This document shows positions 36,285 through 44,979 of a stretch of 64,000 nucleotides of DNA, piece after piece (the first letter of the stretch is position 1; every line of letters begins with the position of its first letter). The stretch covers positions 310,001 through 374,000 of the forward strand of contig NZ_JALPVL010000011.1 in NCBI RefSeq assembly GCF_023544465.1, read 5' to 3'. The stretch comes from Paractinoplanes maris (GTDB lineage Bacteria > Actinomycetota > Actinomycetes > Mycobacteriales > Micromonosporaceae). The notes under the pieces were generated by a model. It had not been told where the DNA came from and did no database searches. It saw only the letters and a list, made by a program, of their open reading frames with translations. The position numbers and the translations under genes were made by a program.

Positions 36285-37183
36285 GACGCCCGCTGCTCTC
36301 GGAGGCGCCCGAAGCCGTAGGGGACGCGGTCTCCGCACTGCTCGGAACGGCCATCCACAGCGAGCATCCGGCCGACGCCGGCTTCACCCCGTCGATCGCC
36401 TCCATGGTGACCGGGGCCGGGGCGCGGCGGTTGTTCGTCAAGGCCGCGCCGGTCGGGGAAGGGCTGGGCGAAGCGGTCGAGGCCGGAGTGGTGCTCGCCG
36501 GGGCGGTGGGTGACCTCGGCCCGCGCCTGGCCGGGTCGGCGGCCGTCGGCGCCTGGCGGGTGGCGGTCTACGAGGTGATCGAGGGCGAGACCGTACGGCG
36601 GTGGGAGCCCACGGACCTCCCCGAGCTCCACCGCCTCGCCGACCGGCTGCGCGCCGCCACCGACCCGTGCCCGATCGGCGGCACGAGCCCGTACGCGGAC
36701 GCGTTCCGGCCGTTGCTGGGCGCGTGGGATGCGCCGGAGAGGTTGCGGCCGCTGCCGGTGAACCTGCGGGCGGCCGAGCTGGCCGACCTGGAGCGCCGCT
36801 GGTCGGCGGTACTGCGTCCGGGCAGCGCCCTGCACCACGGCGACCTGCGGCGCGACAACGTCATCCGGCAGCCGGACGGCCGGCTGCGCATCGTGGACTG
36901 GACCCACCAGTGGACCGCACCCGGCTGGATGGACGTCGTCCGCCTGGCCCCCGACGTGGCTGCCTGCGGTCACGACCCGGCGGCCCTGCTGCGCGCCACG
37001 TGGCCCGACGCTCCCGCCGACCACGTCGATGTGGCCCTGTCCGGTCTGGCCGGCCGCGCCTGGCGTGACGGCCACCTGCCCGGCGACCCACGCCTACGTC
37101 ACATGCAACGCGAACAAGCCACACACCTACTGCGCTGGCTGGAGTCCCGCCGAACCACCCAAGCCAGCCCCCTATGGCGGTGA
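36281..37183 (+). CDS. Phosphotransferase (APH family)
   Basis: About 300 residues if it starts at GTG 36281, which overlaps the restored stop of the preceding phosphotransferase gene by 4 bases (GTGA). Motifs: HHGDLRRDNVIRQ, LRIVDWTHQW. It is an APH/choline-kinase fold protein only weakly similar in sequence to its neighbour. Because of the extra G upstream, both are in the same open frame here. The substrate is unknown. The stop codon lies in the first unit of the 15/16-bp minisatellite. Confidence 0.8.
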   Translation: MRRPLLSEAPEAVGDAVSALLGTAIHSEHPADAGFTPSIASMVTGAGARRLFVKAAPVGEGLGEAVEAGVVLAGAVGDLGPRLAGSAAVGAWRVAVYEVIEGETVRRWEPTDLPELHRLADRLRAATDPCPIGGTSPYADAFRPLLGAWDAPERLRPLPVNLRAAELADLERRWSAVLRPGSALHHGDLRRDNVIRQPDGRLRIVDWTHQWTAPGWMDVVRLAPDVAACGHDPAALLRATWPDAPADHVDVALSGLAGRAWRDGHLPGDPRLRHMQREQATHLLRWLESRRTTQASPLWR

Positions 37184-37435
37184 GCCCCGCGGCGGTCAGC
37201 CCCTACGGCGGTGAGCCCCGCGGCGGTCAGCCCCTACGGCGGTGAGCCCCACGGCGGTGAGCCCCTACGGCGGTGAGCCCCACGGCGGTCAGCCCCTACG
37301 GCGGTGAGCCCCTACGGCGGTGAGCCCCTACGGCGGTGAGCCCCTACGGTTGTGAGCTCTTACGGCGGTGAGCCCCTACGGTTGTGAGCTCCTACGGTTG
37401 TGAGCCCCCACGGCGGTGAGGCTGCCCACGGCAGT
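37171..37435. repeat. 15/16-bp minisatellite, about 16 units
   Basis: Units of the form ACGGCGGTGAGCCCCT or ACGGCGGTGAGCCCC follow one another without gaps, with variants GCGGCGGTCAGCCCC and ACGGTTGTGAGCTCCT. The first unit overlaps the stop codon of the second phosphotransferase gene. Unit lengths alternate between 15 and 16 bases, so the array cannot encode a regular peptide repeat. There are no spacers, so it is not a CRISPR array. Confidence 0.93.
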
Positions 37436-37476
37436 GACCACGCGGTGTTCTTCGAGCGTCACCACGCACGCAGGTC

Positions 37477-37532
37477 GCCGTGGTGGGGTGAGCGTTCTGG
37501 GCGCGCCAGCGCCCTGCTCGCCCCACCACGGC
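37477..37532. other. Large near-perfect inverted repeat
   Basis: A 17-bp arm (37477-37493, starting GCCGTGGTGGGG) pairs with 37516-37532, with one G-T mismatch. The 22-nt loop contains its own hairpin: GGGCGC (37499-37504) and GCGCCC (37509-37514) with a 4-nt loop. No T-run follows. It lies between the minisatellite and the pectate lyase gene and could be a terminator-like block or a regulatory RNA structure upstream of that gene. Confidence 0.7.
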
Positions 37533-37580
37533 CCTCGACGTGAGTTGCGGTCCGTACTCCCCACCCCGCTACGACATCCC

Positions 37581-37614
37581 GACCTTGACCTTGACCTTAA
37601 TCTTGATCTTGATC
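37581..37614. repeat. 6-bp tandem repeat GACCTT/GATCTT
   Basis: Three GACCTT units, one AATCTT, one GATCTT and a partial one, ungapped, about 70 bases before the pectate lyase start. Each unit resembles a short TTGA element. Significance unknown. Confidence 0.8.
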
Positions 37615-37685
37615 CGCCACCCCCTCCCCTACGTACCTCTGGGGGCAACTGTCGGCTGTGGGGGCTTGATAGTGGAAGGCCAGCT

Positions 37686-38438
37686 ATGACTGGTATGCGG
37701 AAGAAAATGGCGATCGCGGTGGCCGGGGCAGGTGCCGCGATCATCTTCGCCAACGTCTCGTCGGCGGCGGTTCCGCCGGCCACCGGGGAACAGGTCGTGA
37801 CCGCGACAATCGAGGTCAGCGGCGTGTTCGACGGCGAGAATCAGCGGTTCATCGGCGGCGGCGACCTCGGTGACGGCGGCCAGGATGAGGGGCAGGATCC
37901 CCTGTTCCAGTTGGCGGCGGGGGCCACGCTGAGGAATGTGATCCTCGGCAGCCCGGCCGCCGACGGTGTGCACTGCGCGGGCAGTTGCACGCTCAGCAAC
38001 GTGCACTGGGAGGACGTCGGTGAGGACGCGGCGACGTTCCGCGGAGCCGGGGCGACCGTGGTGATCGAGGGGGGCAGCGCCACAGCCGCCGACGACAAGG
38101 TGTTCCAGGACAACCGGGGTGCGGGCGGGTCGGTGACCGTCCGTGACTTCGAGGTATCCGATTTCGGGAAGCTGTATCGGTCGTGCGGTAACTGTTCGAC
38201 GCAGGCGGCCCGGACCGTGCGGATGGAGAACATCACCGCCACGGCGCCCGGCACCACCCTGGCCGGCATCAACGTCAACCTCGGCGACCGGCTCACGATC
38301 GACGGCGTGAGGCTGGTCGGCGGCGAGATCGCGCTGTGCGACCTCTTCGAGGGCAACAACACCGGCGACGAGCCGACCAGGATCGGCGAAGGTCCGGACG
38401 GAACGAGCTGCGTAGCAACCGGCGTCGAGGGCCCCTAA
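37686..38438 (+). CDS. Secreted pectate lyase, polysaccharide lyase family 3
   Basis: 250 residues from ATG 37686 with GGAAGG upstream. A Sec signal peptide (MRKKMAIAVAGAGAAIIFA) ends near VSSA-AVPP. The mature part has the PL3 parallel beta-helix pattern: ENQRFIGGGDLGDGGQDEGQ, LEN-like turns, NVHWEDVGEDAATF, KVFQDNRGAGG and SCGNCST. PL3 lyases cleave polygalacturonate by beta-elimination with Ca2+. No carbohydrate-binding module is attached. The stop overlaps the stop of the convergent universal stress protein gene. It adds pectin degradation to the cellulose and xylan genes further along. Confidence 0.9.
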   Translation: MTGMRKKMAIAVAGAGAAIIFANVSSAAVPPATGEQVVTATIEVSGVFDGENQRFIGGGDLGDGGQDEGQDPLFQLAAGATLRNVILGSPAADGVHCAGSCTLSNVHWEDVGEDAATFRGAGATVVIEGGSATAADDKVFQDNRGAGGSVTVRDFEVSDFGKLYRSCGNCSTQAARTVRMENITATAPGTTLAGINVNLGDRLTIDGVRLVGGEIALCDLFEGNNTGDEPTRIGEGPDGTSCVATGVEGP

Positions 38439-38854
38439 GCGGGATGTCCCGGATGGGTGATCACGAGCACCGGCTTCGCCGACTGCTTGATCAGGTCGAG
38501 CGGCACGCTGCCCAGCAGCCGCTCGGCCACCTTCGGACGGGTGCTCGAACCGACCACGATCAGGTCGGCGTTGTGCTGCTGGGAGAACGCGAGCACGGCG
38601 GGCACCGGCCGACCGGACAGCACCGTCACACTGGCCTCGACCCCGGCCTCGGCCAGGCGGCGGGCCATGGTGGCGGCCGACGCGTACGCGTTGTCGGCGA
38701 ACACCTTGCGCGGCACGGCGGCGAGCCGCTCGAGCTCCACCTCGTCGGCGGCCACGACCGCCACCGTGGCGCCGGTCTGTTTGGCCAGGCCGATCACGGC
38801 GTCGGCGAGCCACGGCTGGTCGGTCTCGGGCTTGGCGGCGACGACGATGCGCAT
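38435..38854 (-). CDS. Universal stress protein (UspA family)
   Basis: 139 residues from ATG 38854 (a GTG at 38857 is adjacent). Single Usp domain with the ATP-binding pattern G-x2-G-x9-G-S at IVVGSSTRPKVAERLLGSVP. It is divergent from the APC permease gene with about 80 bases between. Usp proteins bind ATP and help survival in stress; here a link to the adjacent permease is possible but unproven. Confidence 0.9.
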   Translation of the reverse strand: MRIVVAAKPETDQPWLADAVIGLAKQTGATVAVVAADEVELERLAAVPRKVFADNAYASAATMARRLAEAGVEASVTVLSGRPVPAVLAFSQQHNADLIVVGSSTRPKVAERLLGSVPLDLIKQSAKPVLVITHPGHPA

Positions 38855-38934
38855 CACCCGACGTTAGCGGCTGATCGCGACTCGTCGATAGCTCTGGCTC
38901 GACAGATCCGCGAATCTGTACGAGTGTTGCCATC

Positions 38935-40317
38935 ATGGCGGACGTCACAACGCATGAGGAGCCGACGCTCAAGCGCGTCATGGGCCCGGGCCTGCTGCTG
39001 CTGTTCGTGGTGGGGGACATCCTCGGCACGGGCGTCTACGCGCTCACCGGCCGGGTCGCGGCCGAGGTCGGCGGGGCGGTGTGGTTGCCGTTCCTGTGCG
39101 CCTTCGCCGTCGCGCTGCTCACCGCGTTCAGTTACCTCGAGCTGGTCACCAAATACCCGCGGGCGGCCGGCGCCGCGCTCTACACGCACAAAGCGTTCGG
39201 CATCCACTTCCTGACCTTCATCGTCACCTTCGCCGTGATGTGCTCCGGGCTGACGTCGGCCTCCAGCGCGTCCAAGGCGTTCGCGTCGAACTTCGACGAG
39301 GCCTTCGACCTGTCGCTGGGTGACGGCGCCGCCCTCACCGCCATCGCGCTCAGCTTCATGCTGCTCATCGCGCTGATCAACTTCCGCGGCGTCGGCGAGA
39401 GCGTCAAGCTGAACGTGCTGCTCACCTGCGTCGAGCTGACCGGTCTGCTGATCGTCATCTGCATCGGCGCGTGGGCGCTGGGCGGCGGCAACGGCGACCT
39501 GTCGCGGCTCACCGACTTCTCGGCGGCCGAGGGCGAGTCCGCGTTCTTCTCGGTCACCGCGGCGACGGCGCTGGCGTTCTTCGCCATGGTCGGCTTCGAG
39601 GACTCGGTCAACATGGCCGAGGAGACCAAGGATCCCGTACGCATCTTCCCCAAGGTGATGCTGACCGGGCTCTGCATCACCGGCGTGATCTACGTGCTCG
39701 TCTCGATCTCGTCGGTCGCCCTGGTCTCGCCGGAGGATCTCGGTGAGGGTGACGCACCCCTGCTCAAGGTCGTCGAGGCCGGCGCGTCGGCGTTCCCGCT
39801 GTGGATCTTCGCCTTCATCACCATGTTCGCCGTGGCCAACTCGGCCCTGATCAACATGCTGATGGCGAGCCGCCTGCTCTACGGGATGGCCAACGAGCGC
39901 GTTCTGCCCAAGATCCTGGGCAAGGTCCACCCCGGCCGCCGTACGCCGTGGGTCGGCATCGTCTTCACCACGGTGATCGCCTTCGGCCTGATCTGGTTCG
40001 CCGACCTGTCCGCGCTCGGCGGCACCACGTCCCTGCTGCTGCTGTGCGTCTTCACGGTGGTCAACATCGCCGTCCTGGTCCTGCGCCGCGACCCGGTCGA
40101 GCACAAGCACTTCAAGGCCCCCACCGCCATCCCGGTGATCGGCGCCGTGGCCTGTGCCTACCTGGCCAGCCCGCTGTCGGGCCGCTCGGCCGACGACTAC
40201 CGCATCGCCGGCATCCTGCTGGTCATCGGCGTTCTCCTGTGGATCGTCACGTTCTTCTACAACCGCAACGTCCGCCACGAGGAGACCAAGCTGGACCCGA
40301 CCAACCTGCGCGAGTAG
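38935..40317 (+). CDS. APC-family amino acid permease
   Basis: 460 residues with about twelve membrane helices. LLLFVVGDILGTGVYALTG is the first helix with the APC substrate-binding GTGVYAL loop; AFSYLELVTKYPRAAG is the conserved region after helix 2. SVNMAEETKDP in loop 6-7 is typical. It likely imports an amino acid or polyamine with H+ or Na+. The substrate is unknown. It is divergent from the Usp gene. Confidence 0.92.
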   Translation: MADVTTHEEPTLKRVMGPGLLLLFVVGDILGTGVYALTGRVAAEVGGAVWLPFLCAFAVALLTAFSYLELVTKYPRAAGAALYTHKAFGIHFLTFIVTFAVMCSGLTSASSASKAFASNFDEAFDLSLGDGAALTAIALSFMLLIALINFRGVGESVKLNVLLTCVELTGLLIVICIGAWALGGGNGDLSRLTDFSAAEGESAFFSVTAATALAFFAMVGFEDSVNMAEETKDPVRIFPKVMLTGLCITGVIYVLVSISSVALVSPEDLGEGDAPLLKVVEAGASAFPLWIFAFITMFAVANSALINMLMASRLLYGMANERVLPKILGKVHPGRRTPWVGIVFTTVIAFGLIWFADLSALGGTTSLLLLCVFTVVNIAVLVLRRDPVEHKHFKAPTAIPVIGAVACAYLASPLSGRSADDYRIAGILLVIGVLLWIVTFFYNRNVRHEETKLDPTNLRE

Positions 40318-40327
40318 CCGGGGCGCG

Positions 40328-41551
40328 CTACGAAATGGGCGCGAGCGCCCGAAGAACGCCGGCCGCGCCGTCCTCCTGGGACAGGGCCGCGGCCACCTCT
40401 TCGGCCCGTCGCCGATACCCCGGATTCCCCACAGCCTCCCGGATCGCGGCTCCCAACCGGGATGCCGTCAGGCGCCGGAACGGGACGGCGGCCGGGGCGA
40501 CTCCCAGCCCGACGAGGCGCCGCGCCCAGAAGGGCTGGTCGACCATCAGCGGGACCGGGACGGCGGGTACCCCGGCCCGCAGGCCGGCCGCGGTGGTGCC
40601 GGCGCCTGCGTGGTGCACGACGGCGGCCATGCGCGGGAACAGCCACTCGTGCGGCACGTCGGCGACGGTGAGCACGTCGTCGCCGGACCCGTCGAGGCCG
40701 GCCCAGCCGGCGCTCAGCACGGCTCGCACGCCGGCGTCGCGGACGGCCTGCCGGACCAGCGCCGACAGCGCCCGGCTGTCGCGGGCCGGCATGCTGCCGA
40801 AGCCGACGTAGACCGGGGGCGGTCCGGCCGCGAGGAAGGTGGCCAGTTCCGGCGACGGCGTGTAGGCCGGCTCGGGTGCGGGCCACCAGTAGCCGACCGT
40901 GGTGCACGACGACGGCCAGTCCGCGGGTTGCGGCACCACGTGCGGGCTGTAGCCGTAGCAGATGGGCCACCCGGCCGCGTCGAGGTCGCGCAGCCACTGA
41001 CGGTGCCCGATGGGCGGGAGACCGAGCTCGGCGCGCAGGGTGCGCACGCCGCTCTTGTAGGGCTGCTGGCCCCACTCGAGCACGGCCCGGGCGGCCGCGC
41101 GGTTGCCCCGGGGGCCCAGCGAGCGGGTCGTCACCGTGGACGGCGGGAACTCGCGGGTCGGCGTCATGGGTTGCAGGTAGACGCCCATGCTGGGCAGCCC
41201 GAGACCCTCGGCCACGTGACCGCCGATCCAGCCGGCCGGGGTCAGCAGCAGCACGTCGGCCTGCCGGGCGGCCTCGGCCATCGCCCGGCCCAGGGGCAGC
41301 GCCTGCGCGCCCACCGACCGGTTGACCGCCAGGATGCCGGTCAGGGAGCCGCTGCCGGCCTTGGCCAGCAACTCCTCGCGGGTGTCGAGCGGCAGGGTCG
41401 CGTAGCCCAGGCCGTGGCCCGTCACCATCTGTTCGAAGAGCGCGTGGGTGGCGATGGTGACCTCGTGCCCCGCCTGCTGGAGCCGCACGCCCAGACCGAC
41501 GTAGGGCGCGACGTCGCCGCGGCTGCCCACGGCCAGAGTCACGATCCGCAT
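40328..41551 (-). CDS. Glycosyltransferase, family 1 (macrolide/vancomycin-type)
   Basis: 407 residues from ATG 41551. N-terminal half MRIVTLAVGSRGDVAPYVGLG is the GT28-like acceptor domain. C-terminal half carries the nucleotide-sugar signature VHHAGAGTTAAGLRAGVP and the following MVDQPFWARR. The GT-B fold transfers a sugar from a nucleotide donor to a lipid or polyketide-like acceptor. There is no biosynthetic cluster around it; the SnoaL-like gene 47 bases upstream in the same direction is the only possible partner. An upstream in-frame extension to 41776 is not supported. Confidence 0.9.
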   Translation of the reverse strand: MRIVTLAVGSRGDVAPYVGLGVRLQQAGHEVTIATHALFEQMVTGHGLGYATLPLDTREELLAKAGSGSLTGILAVNRSVGAQALPLGRAMAEAARQADVLLLTPAGWIGGHVAEGLGLPSMGVYLQPMTPTREFPPSTVTTRSLGPRGNRAAARAVLEWGQQPYKSGVRTLRAELGLPPIGHRQWLRDLDAAGWPICYGYSPHVVPQPADWPSSCTTVGYWWPAPEPAYTPSPELATFLAAGPPPVYVGFGSMPARDSRALSALVRQAVRDAGVRAVLSAGWAGLDGSGDDVLTVADVPHEWLFPRMAAVVHHAGAGTTAAGLRAGVPAVPVPLMVDQPFWARRLVGLGVAPAAVPFRRLTASRLGAAIREAVGNPGYRRRAEEVAAALSQEDGAAGVLRALAPIS

Positions 41552-41598
41552 GGGCTCATTGACCCACACGCACTCTGACAGAACGCTGAGGCCCGGCG

Positions 41599-41988
41599 TC
41601 AGTAGGCCGCTTGCAGCTGGGACTGGATGGCGAAGCGGTCGATCATCGACGTGACCGCGGCGATGCGACCGTCGGTGAACTCGTAGAAGACGTGCTCGGC
41701 GAAGGTCAGGCGGCGGCCGTGGGGGACGAAGCCCAGGAACTCGCGCTGGGGCGTGCAGGCGAACAGCAGCCGGCACGCGACCCGGTCCCCGTCCACGACG
41801 AGGATGCGGGCGTCGAAATACAGGTCGGGGATCGCGGCGATGTCGGCGGCGATCATGTCCGCGTACTGCCCGCGGGTGAGGACCGTGTCGTTGTAGGTCA
41901 GCTCGTCGTGCACAAAACGCACCAGGTCGTCCAGGCGGCGGTCGTTGAGAGCCCGCAGATAGTCGCGATAGGTCGCTTCCAGGGTCAT
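41599..41988 (-). CDS. SnoaL-like / NTF2-fold protein
   Basis: 129 residues. The cone-like fold is recognised from LEATYRDYLRALNDRRLDD, FVHDELTYND, FDARILVVDGDRVAC and FADGR-like FTDGRIAAV with a C-terminal strand. Such proteins are ester cyclases or small-molecule binding modules. Likely in one transcript with the glycosyltransferase downstream. Function not established. Divergent from the DUF574 methyltransferase gene across about 34 bp. Confidence 0.85.
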   Translation of the reverse strand: MTLEATYRDYLRALNDRRLDDLVRFVHDELTYNDTVLTRGQYADMIAADIAAIPDLYFDARILVVDGDRVACRLLFACTPQREFLGFVPHGRRLTFAEHVFYEFTDGRIAAVTSMIDRFAIQSQLQAAY

Positions 41989-42022
41989 GCGGAGATCATG
42001 CCCGAGCCGGTAGGGTCGGCGC

Positions 42023-42850
42023 GTGGCTCAGTCAGCGGGGGACAGCGGGAACTCCACAATCGACACCTCCGTGCCTCATCCGGCGCGGCGGTACAACTAC
42101 TGGCTCGGTGGTAAGGACAACTTCGCGGCGGATCGGGAGTCGGCGGACGCCATCGAGGCGGTGTTCCCGCACATCCGGACGGCCGCGGTGGAAAATCGCC
42201 GGTTCCTGCAGCGAGCGGTTCGGGTGCTGACCCAGGAGTACGGCATCCGGCAGTTCCTCGATGTCGGCACCGGCCTGCCCACGGCCGACAACACCCACCA
42301 GGTCGCCCAGCGCATCGAGCCGGCCAGTCACGTCGTCTACGTCGACAACGATCCGCTCGTGCTGACCCATGCGCGGGCGCTGCTCACCAGCGACCCCCGG
42401 GGGCGCACGGCCTATCTCGCGGCCGACCTGCGCGAGCCCGAGCAGATCCTCCAGCACCCGGATCTGACCGCCACCCTCGACCTGAGCCGGCCGGTCGCGG
42501 TCATGCTGATCGCGGTGCTCCACTTCGTCCACGACGACGACGAGGCCACCGCGGCCGTCGCCACCCTGATGCGGGCGCTGCCCCCGGGGAGCTTCCTGGC
42601 GCTGACCCACGCCACCGCCGACTTCCTGCCGCCCGAGATCGCGGCCGCCCTCACCAGCGGCCAGGTGAAGGGGGCGGGCAGCTTCGAGGGGCGCTCCCGC
42701 GACCAGCTCACCCGTCTGGTCGACGCCAACGACCTCGAACTGCTCGAGCCCGGCCTCACCGTGGTCAGCGAGTGGCGACCCGACCCGGGCACCACGCCAC
42801 CGCCGGCCGAGCACGTCTCCGTCTACGGCGCGGTCGCCCGCAAGCGCTGA
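42023..42850 (+). CDS. DUF574 family SAM-dependent methyltransferase
   Basis: 275 residues from a GTG start. HPARRYNYWLGGKDNFAADR and FLDVGTGLPTADNTHQVAQ are the signature of the actinobacterial DUF574/Methyltransf_19 family; DNDPLVLTHARALL and LIAVLHFVHD follow in order. Streptomyces and relatives have many copies, some developmentally controlled through whiJ-like loci. No such neighbour is present. Substrate unknown. A short GC-rich repeat and a terminator hairpin follow the stop. Confidence 0.92.
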   Translation: MAQSAGDSGNSTIDTSVPHPARRYNYWLGGKDNFAADRESADAIEAVFPHIRTAAVENRRFLQRAVRVLTQEYGIRQFLDVGTGLPTADNTHQVAQRIEPASHVVYVDNDPLVLTHARALLTSDPRGRTAYLAADLREPEQILQHPDLTATLDLSRPVAVMLIAVLHFVHDDDEATAAVATLMRALPPGSFLALTHATADFLPPEIAAALTSGQVKGAGSFEGRSRDQLTRLVDANDLELLEPGLTVVSEWRPDPGTTPPPAEHVSVYGAVARKR

Positions 42851-42942
42851 TCGCCGCCCCGCCCGCCGCTCGCCGCCCGCCGCTCGCCGCCCCGCTCGCC
42901 GCTCGCTGCTCGCTGCCGCGGCTCGCCGGTCGCCCAAAGGTG

Positions 42943-42974
42943 AGGGGCCGCGCCCGGACGTGGACGCGGCCCCT
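42943..42974. terminator. Bidirectional terminator hairpin
   Basis: AGGGGCCGCG (42943-42952) and CGCGGCCCCT (42965-42974) form a perfect 10-bp stem with a 12-nt loop, between the convergent DUF574 gene and the sugar permease gene. The preceding 42852-42930 is made of loosely repeated CGCCGCTCGC blocks. Confidence 0.75.
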
Positions 42975-42992
42975 GCGGGGTGAGAGCGGGTG

Positions 42993-43907
42993 CTAGCCCT
43001 TGACGCTGCCCGCCAGCAGGCCTCGGACGAAGTAACGCTGCAGCAGCAGGAACACCGTGACCGGCACGATGATCGACACGAAGGCGCCCGCCGACAACAG
43101 CTGCCAGGCCGTTCCGCGCGTACCGGAAAGGTTGGCCAGCTGCAGGGTGATCGGTGCGACCTCGTCACCGCCGCCGGCGAAGACCAGGGCCACCAGCAGG
43201 TCGTTCCAGACCCAGAGGAACTGGAAGATGCCGAACGCGGCCAGTGCCGGGGTGAGCAGCGGCAGCAGCACCTTGAAGAAGATCGAGACGTGACCGGCGC
43301 CGTCGACGCGGGCGGCCTCGATCAGGCCCGACGGGATCTCGCGCATGAAGTTGTGCAGCAGATAGATGGCCAGCGGCAGCGCGAAGGTGGAGTGCGACAG
43401 CCACAGGGTCCAGAACGTGCCGGTCAGTTGGATGTTCACGAAGATCTCGAGCAGCGGGATCAGCGTGACCTGCAGCGGCACGATCTGCAGCGCGAAGATC
43501 ACCAGGAACAGGATGTTCTTGCCGGGGAAGTTCATCCAGGCGAACGCGTACGCGGCCAGGGCGGCCAGCGACACCGGGATCAGCACCGACGGGATGCAGA
43601 TGATCAGCGAGTTGACGAAGAACGAGGCGAGGTTGACGCCGCCGTCCTCGCCGAACACCCCGCGGTAGTTGTCCAGGGTCAGCGTCGGGTTGCTGAAGAA
43701 GCTCCACCAGCCGGTCGTCTTGATCGCCCGTTCCGGCCGGAACGAGGAGACCAGCAGACCGAAGGTCGGCAGCGTCCACAGCACGGCCAGCACGATCGCG
43801 GCCAGCGACGCCCACGGCGAGCTCAGGCGCTTCTTGGCGATCTTGGAAGCGGACGGCTTGTCGGCCACGAGCGGGGGAGTCGTCGTGACCGGAGTGGCGG
43901 CGGTCAT
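42993..43907 (-). CDS. Carbohydrate ABC transporter permease (MalG-like)
   Basis: 304 residues from ATG 43907, with GGAGG upstream and a 4-base overlap (ATGA) with the upstream permease gene. Six membrane helices; the EAA loop is EAARVDGAGHV. Second permease of a CUT1-type sugar importer. The ATP-hydrolysing subunit is not encoded here; in actinobacteria a shared MsiK-type ATPase elsewhere usually serves such importers. Confidence 0.93.
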   Translation of the reverse strand: MTAATPVTTTPPLVADKPSASKIAKKRLSSPWASLAAIVLAVLWTLPTFGLLVSSFRPERAIKTTGWWSFFSNPTLTLDNYRGVFGEDGGVNLASFFVNSLIICIPSVLIPVSLAALAAYAFAWMNFPGKNILFLVIFALQIVPLQVTLIPLLEIFVNIQLTGTFWTLWLSHSTFALPLAIYLLHNFMREIPSGLIEAARVDGAGHVSIFFKVLLPLLTPALAAFGIFQFLWVWNDLLVALVFAGGGDEVAPITLQLANLSGTRGTAWQLLSAGAFVSIIVPVTVFLLLQRYFVRGLLAGSVKG

Positions 43908-44887
43908 GATGCCTCCGATTGACGCAACGAGCGGATGTTGTACCAGACGATGGGGATGACCAGGACGAACAGCAGCGTCGCGAGTGCGGCGCCCAGGCCC
44001 TGGTTGTCGGCGTTGAACGTCTGGCGGTAGAACTCGTTGGCGACGACGCTGGTGTTGAAGTTGCCGCCGGTCATGGTGCGGACGATGTCGAAGACCTTCA
44101 GCGTGCCGATGCCGATCGTGGTCAGTACGACCACGACGGTCGGCTGCACACTCGGCAGCGTGATCCGGCGGAACATGGTCCACGCGTTCACGCCGTCGAG
44201 GCGGGCCGCCTCGATGATGTCGTCCGGGATCGCCTTGATGGCGGCCGACAGGATGGTCATCGCGAAGCCGGCCTGGATCCAGATCATCACGACGATGAGC
44301 AGGAACGAGTTGAGCGGCGACTCGATGAGCAACTGCACCGGCTTGCCGCCGAACCAGACGATGAGCTGGTTGATCAGGCCGATCTGCTTCACGTTGCCCT
44401 GATCGGGGCGGTATTCGTACATGAACTTCCAGATCACGCCCGCGGCCACGAACGAGATCGACATCGGCAGGAAGATCAGCGTCTTGGCGAACGACTCGAA
44501 CCGCGACTTGTCGATGAGAATCGCGTAGACGAGGCCGATCGCGGTGGCTACGAACGGGGTGAGCACCACCCAGAAGACCGTGTTCCGCAGCACGGTGAGC
44601 TGGTCGGGGTCACTGAAGATCGTGCCGTAGTTGTCGAATCCGATGAACGCGTCGCCCGCGGCATCGAAGAACGACTGGTAGATGGTGCGAAGGCCGGGAT
44701 AAACGAGGCCGACCGTCAGCAGGAGCAGGACGGGCAGCAGGTAGAGGTAGGCGACCACCCGGTCGCCCTTCTTGCCGCCGAACCGTCCGGCGATGAAGAG
44801 GATGATGCCCATGACCGCCGCGAAAAGCAGCAGTGCCGAAAGCATCTGAAGGATTTTCTCGGGGGTGGTGGAGGCGGTGTTGAACAC
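43904..44887 (-). CDS. Carbohydrate ABC transporter permease (MalF-like)
   Basis: 327 residues from a GTG start. Six to seven membrane helices, with an extra N-terminal helix (LQMLSALLLFAAVMGIILF) before the standard core. The EAA loop EAARLDGVNAW contacts the ATPase. First permease of the importer, 92 bases after the binding-protein gene, with a strong hairpin between them. Related to alpha-glucoside (AglF-type) permeases as far as can be judged. Confidence 0.93.
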   Translation of the reverse strand: MFNTASTTPEKILQMLSALLLFAAVMGIILFIAGRFGGKKGDRVVAYLYLLPVLLLLTVGLVYPGLRTIYQSFFDAAGDAFIGFDNYGTIFSDPDQLTVLRNTVFWVVLTPFVATAIGLVYAILIDKSRFESFAKTLIFLPMSISFVAAGVIWKFMYEYRPDQGNVKQIGLINQLIVWFGGKPVQLLIESPLNSFLLIVVMIWIQAGFAMTILSAAIKAIPDDIIEAARLDGVNAWTMFRRITLPSVQPTVVVVLTTIGIGTLKVFDIVRTMTGGNFNTSVVANEFYRQTFNADNQGLGAALATLLFVLVIPIVWYNIRSLRQSEAS

Positions 44888-44932
44888 GCGACCCGGACCT
44901 CCTTTGTGCGCTGGAAAAGGAGAGAGAGGGTC

Positions 44933-44964
44933 GGGGCCGGTCGGAATGTGCTCCGACCGGCCCC
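44933..44964 (-). terminator. Intercistronic hairpin behind the sugar-binding protein gene
   Basis: GGGGCCGGTCGGA (44933-44945) and TCCGACCGGCCCC (44952-44964) form a perfect 13-bp stem with a 6-nt loop. It lies between the binding-protein stop and the first permease gene. Such structures usually end or stabilise the binding-protein message so that it is made in excess over the permeases. Confidence 0.75.
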
Positions 44965-44979
44965 GGTACTGCTAGGTAT

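Noticed and set aside
37171..37435. Regular repeats that might be a CRISPR array
   Set aside because: Units are contiguous with no spacers, only 15-16 bases long, and no cas genes are present.
38935..38960. Leader peptide or attenuator before the APC permease
   Set aside because: No hairpin pair or short frame with biased codons was found in the 80-base gap.
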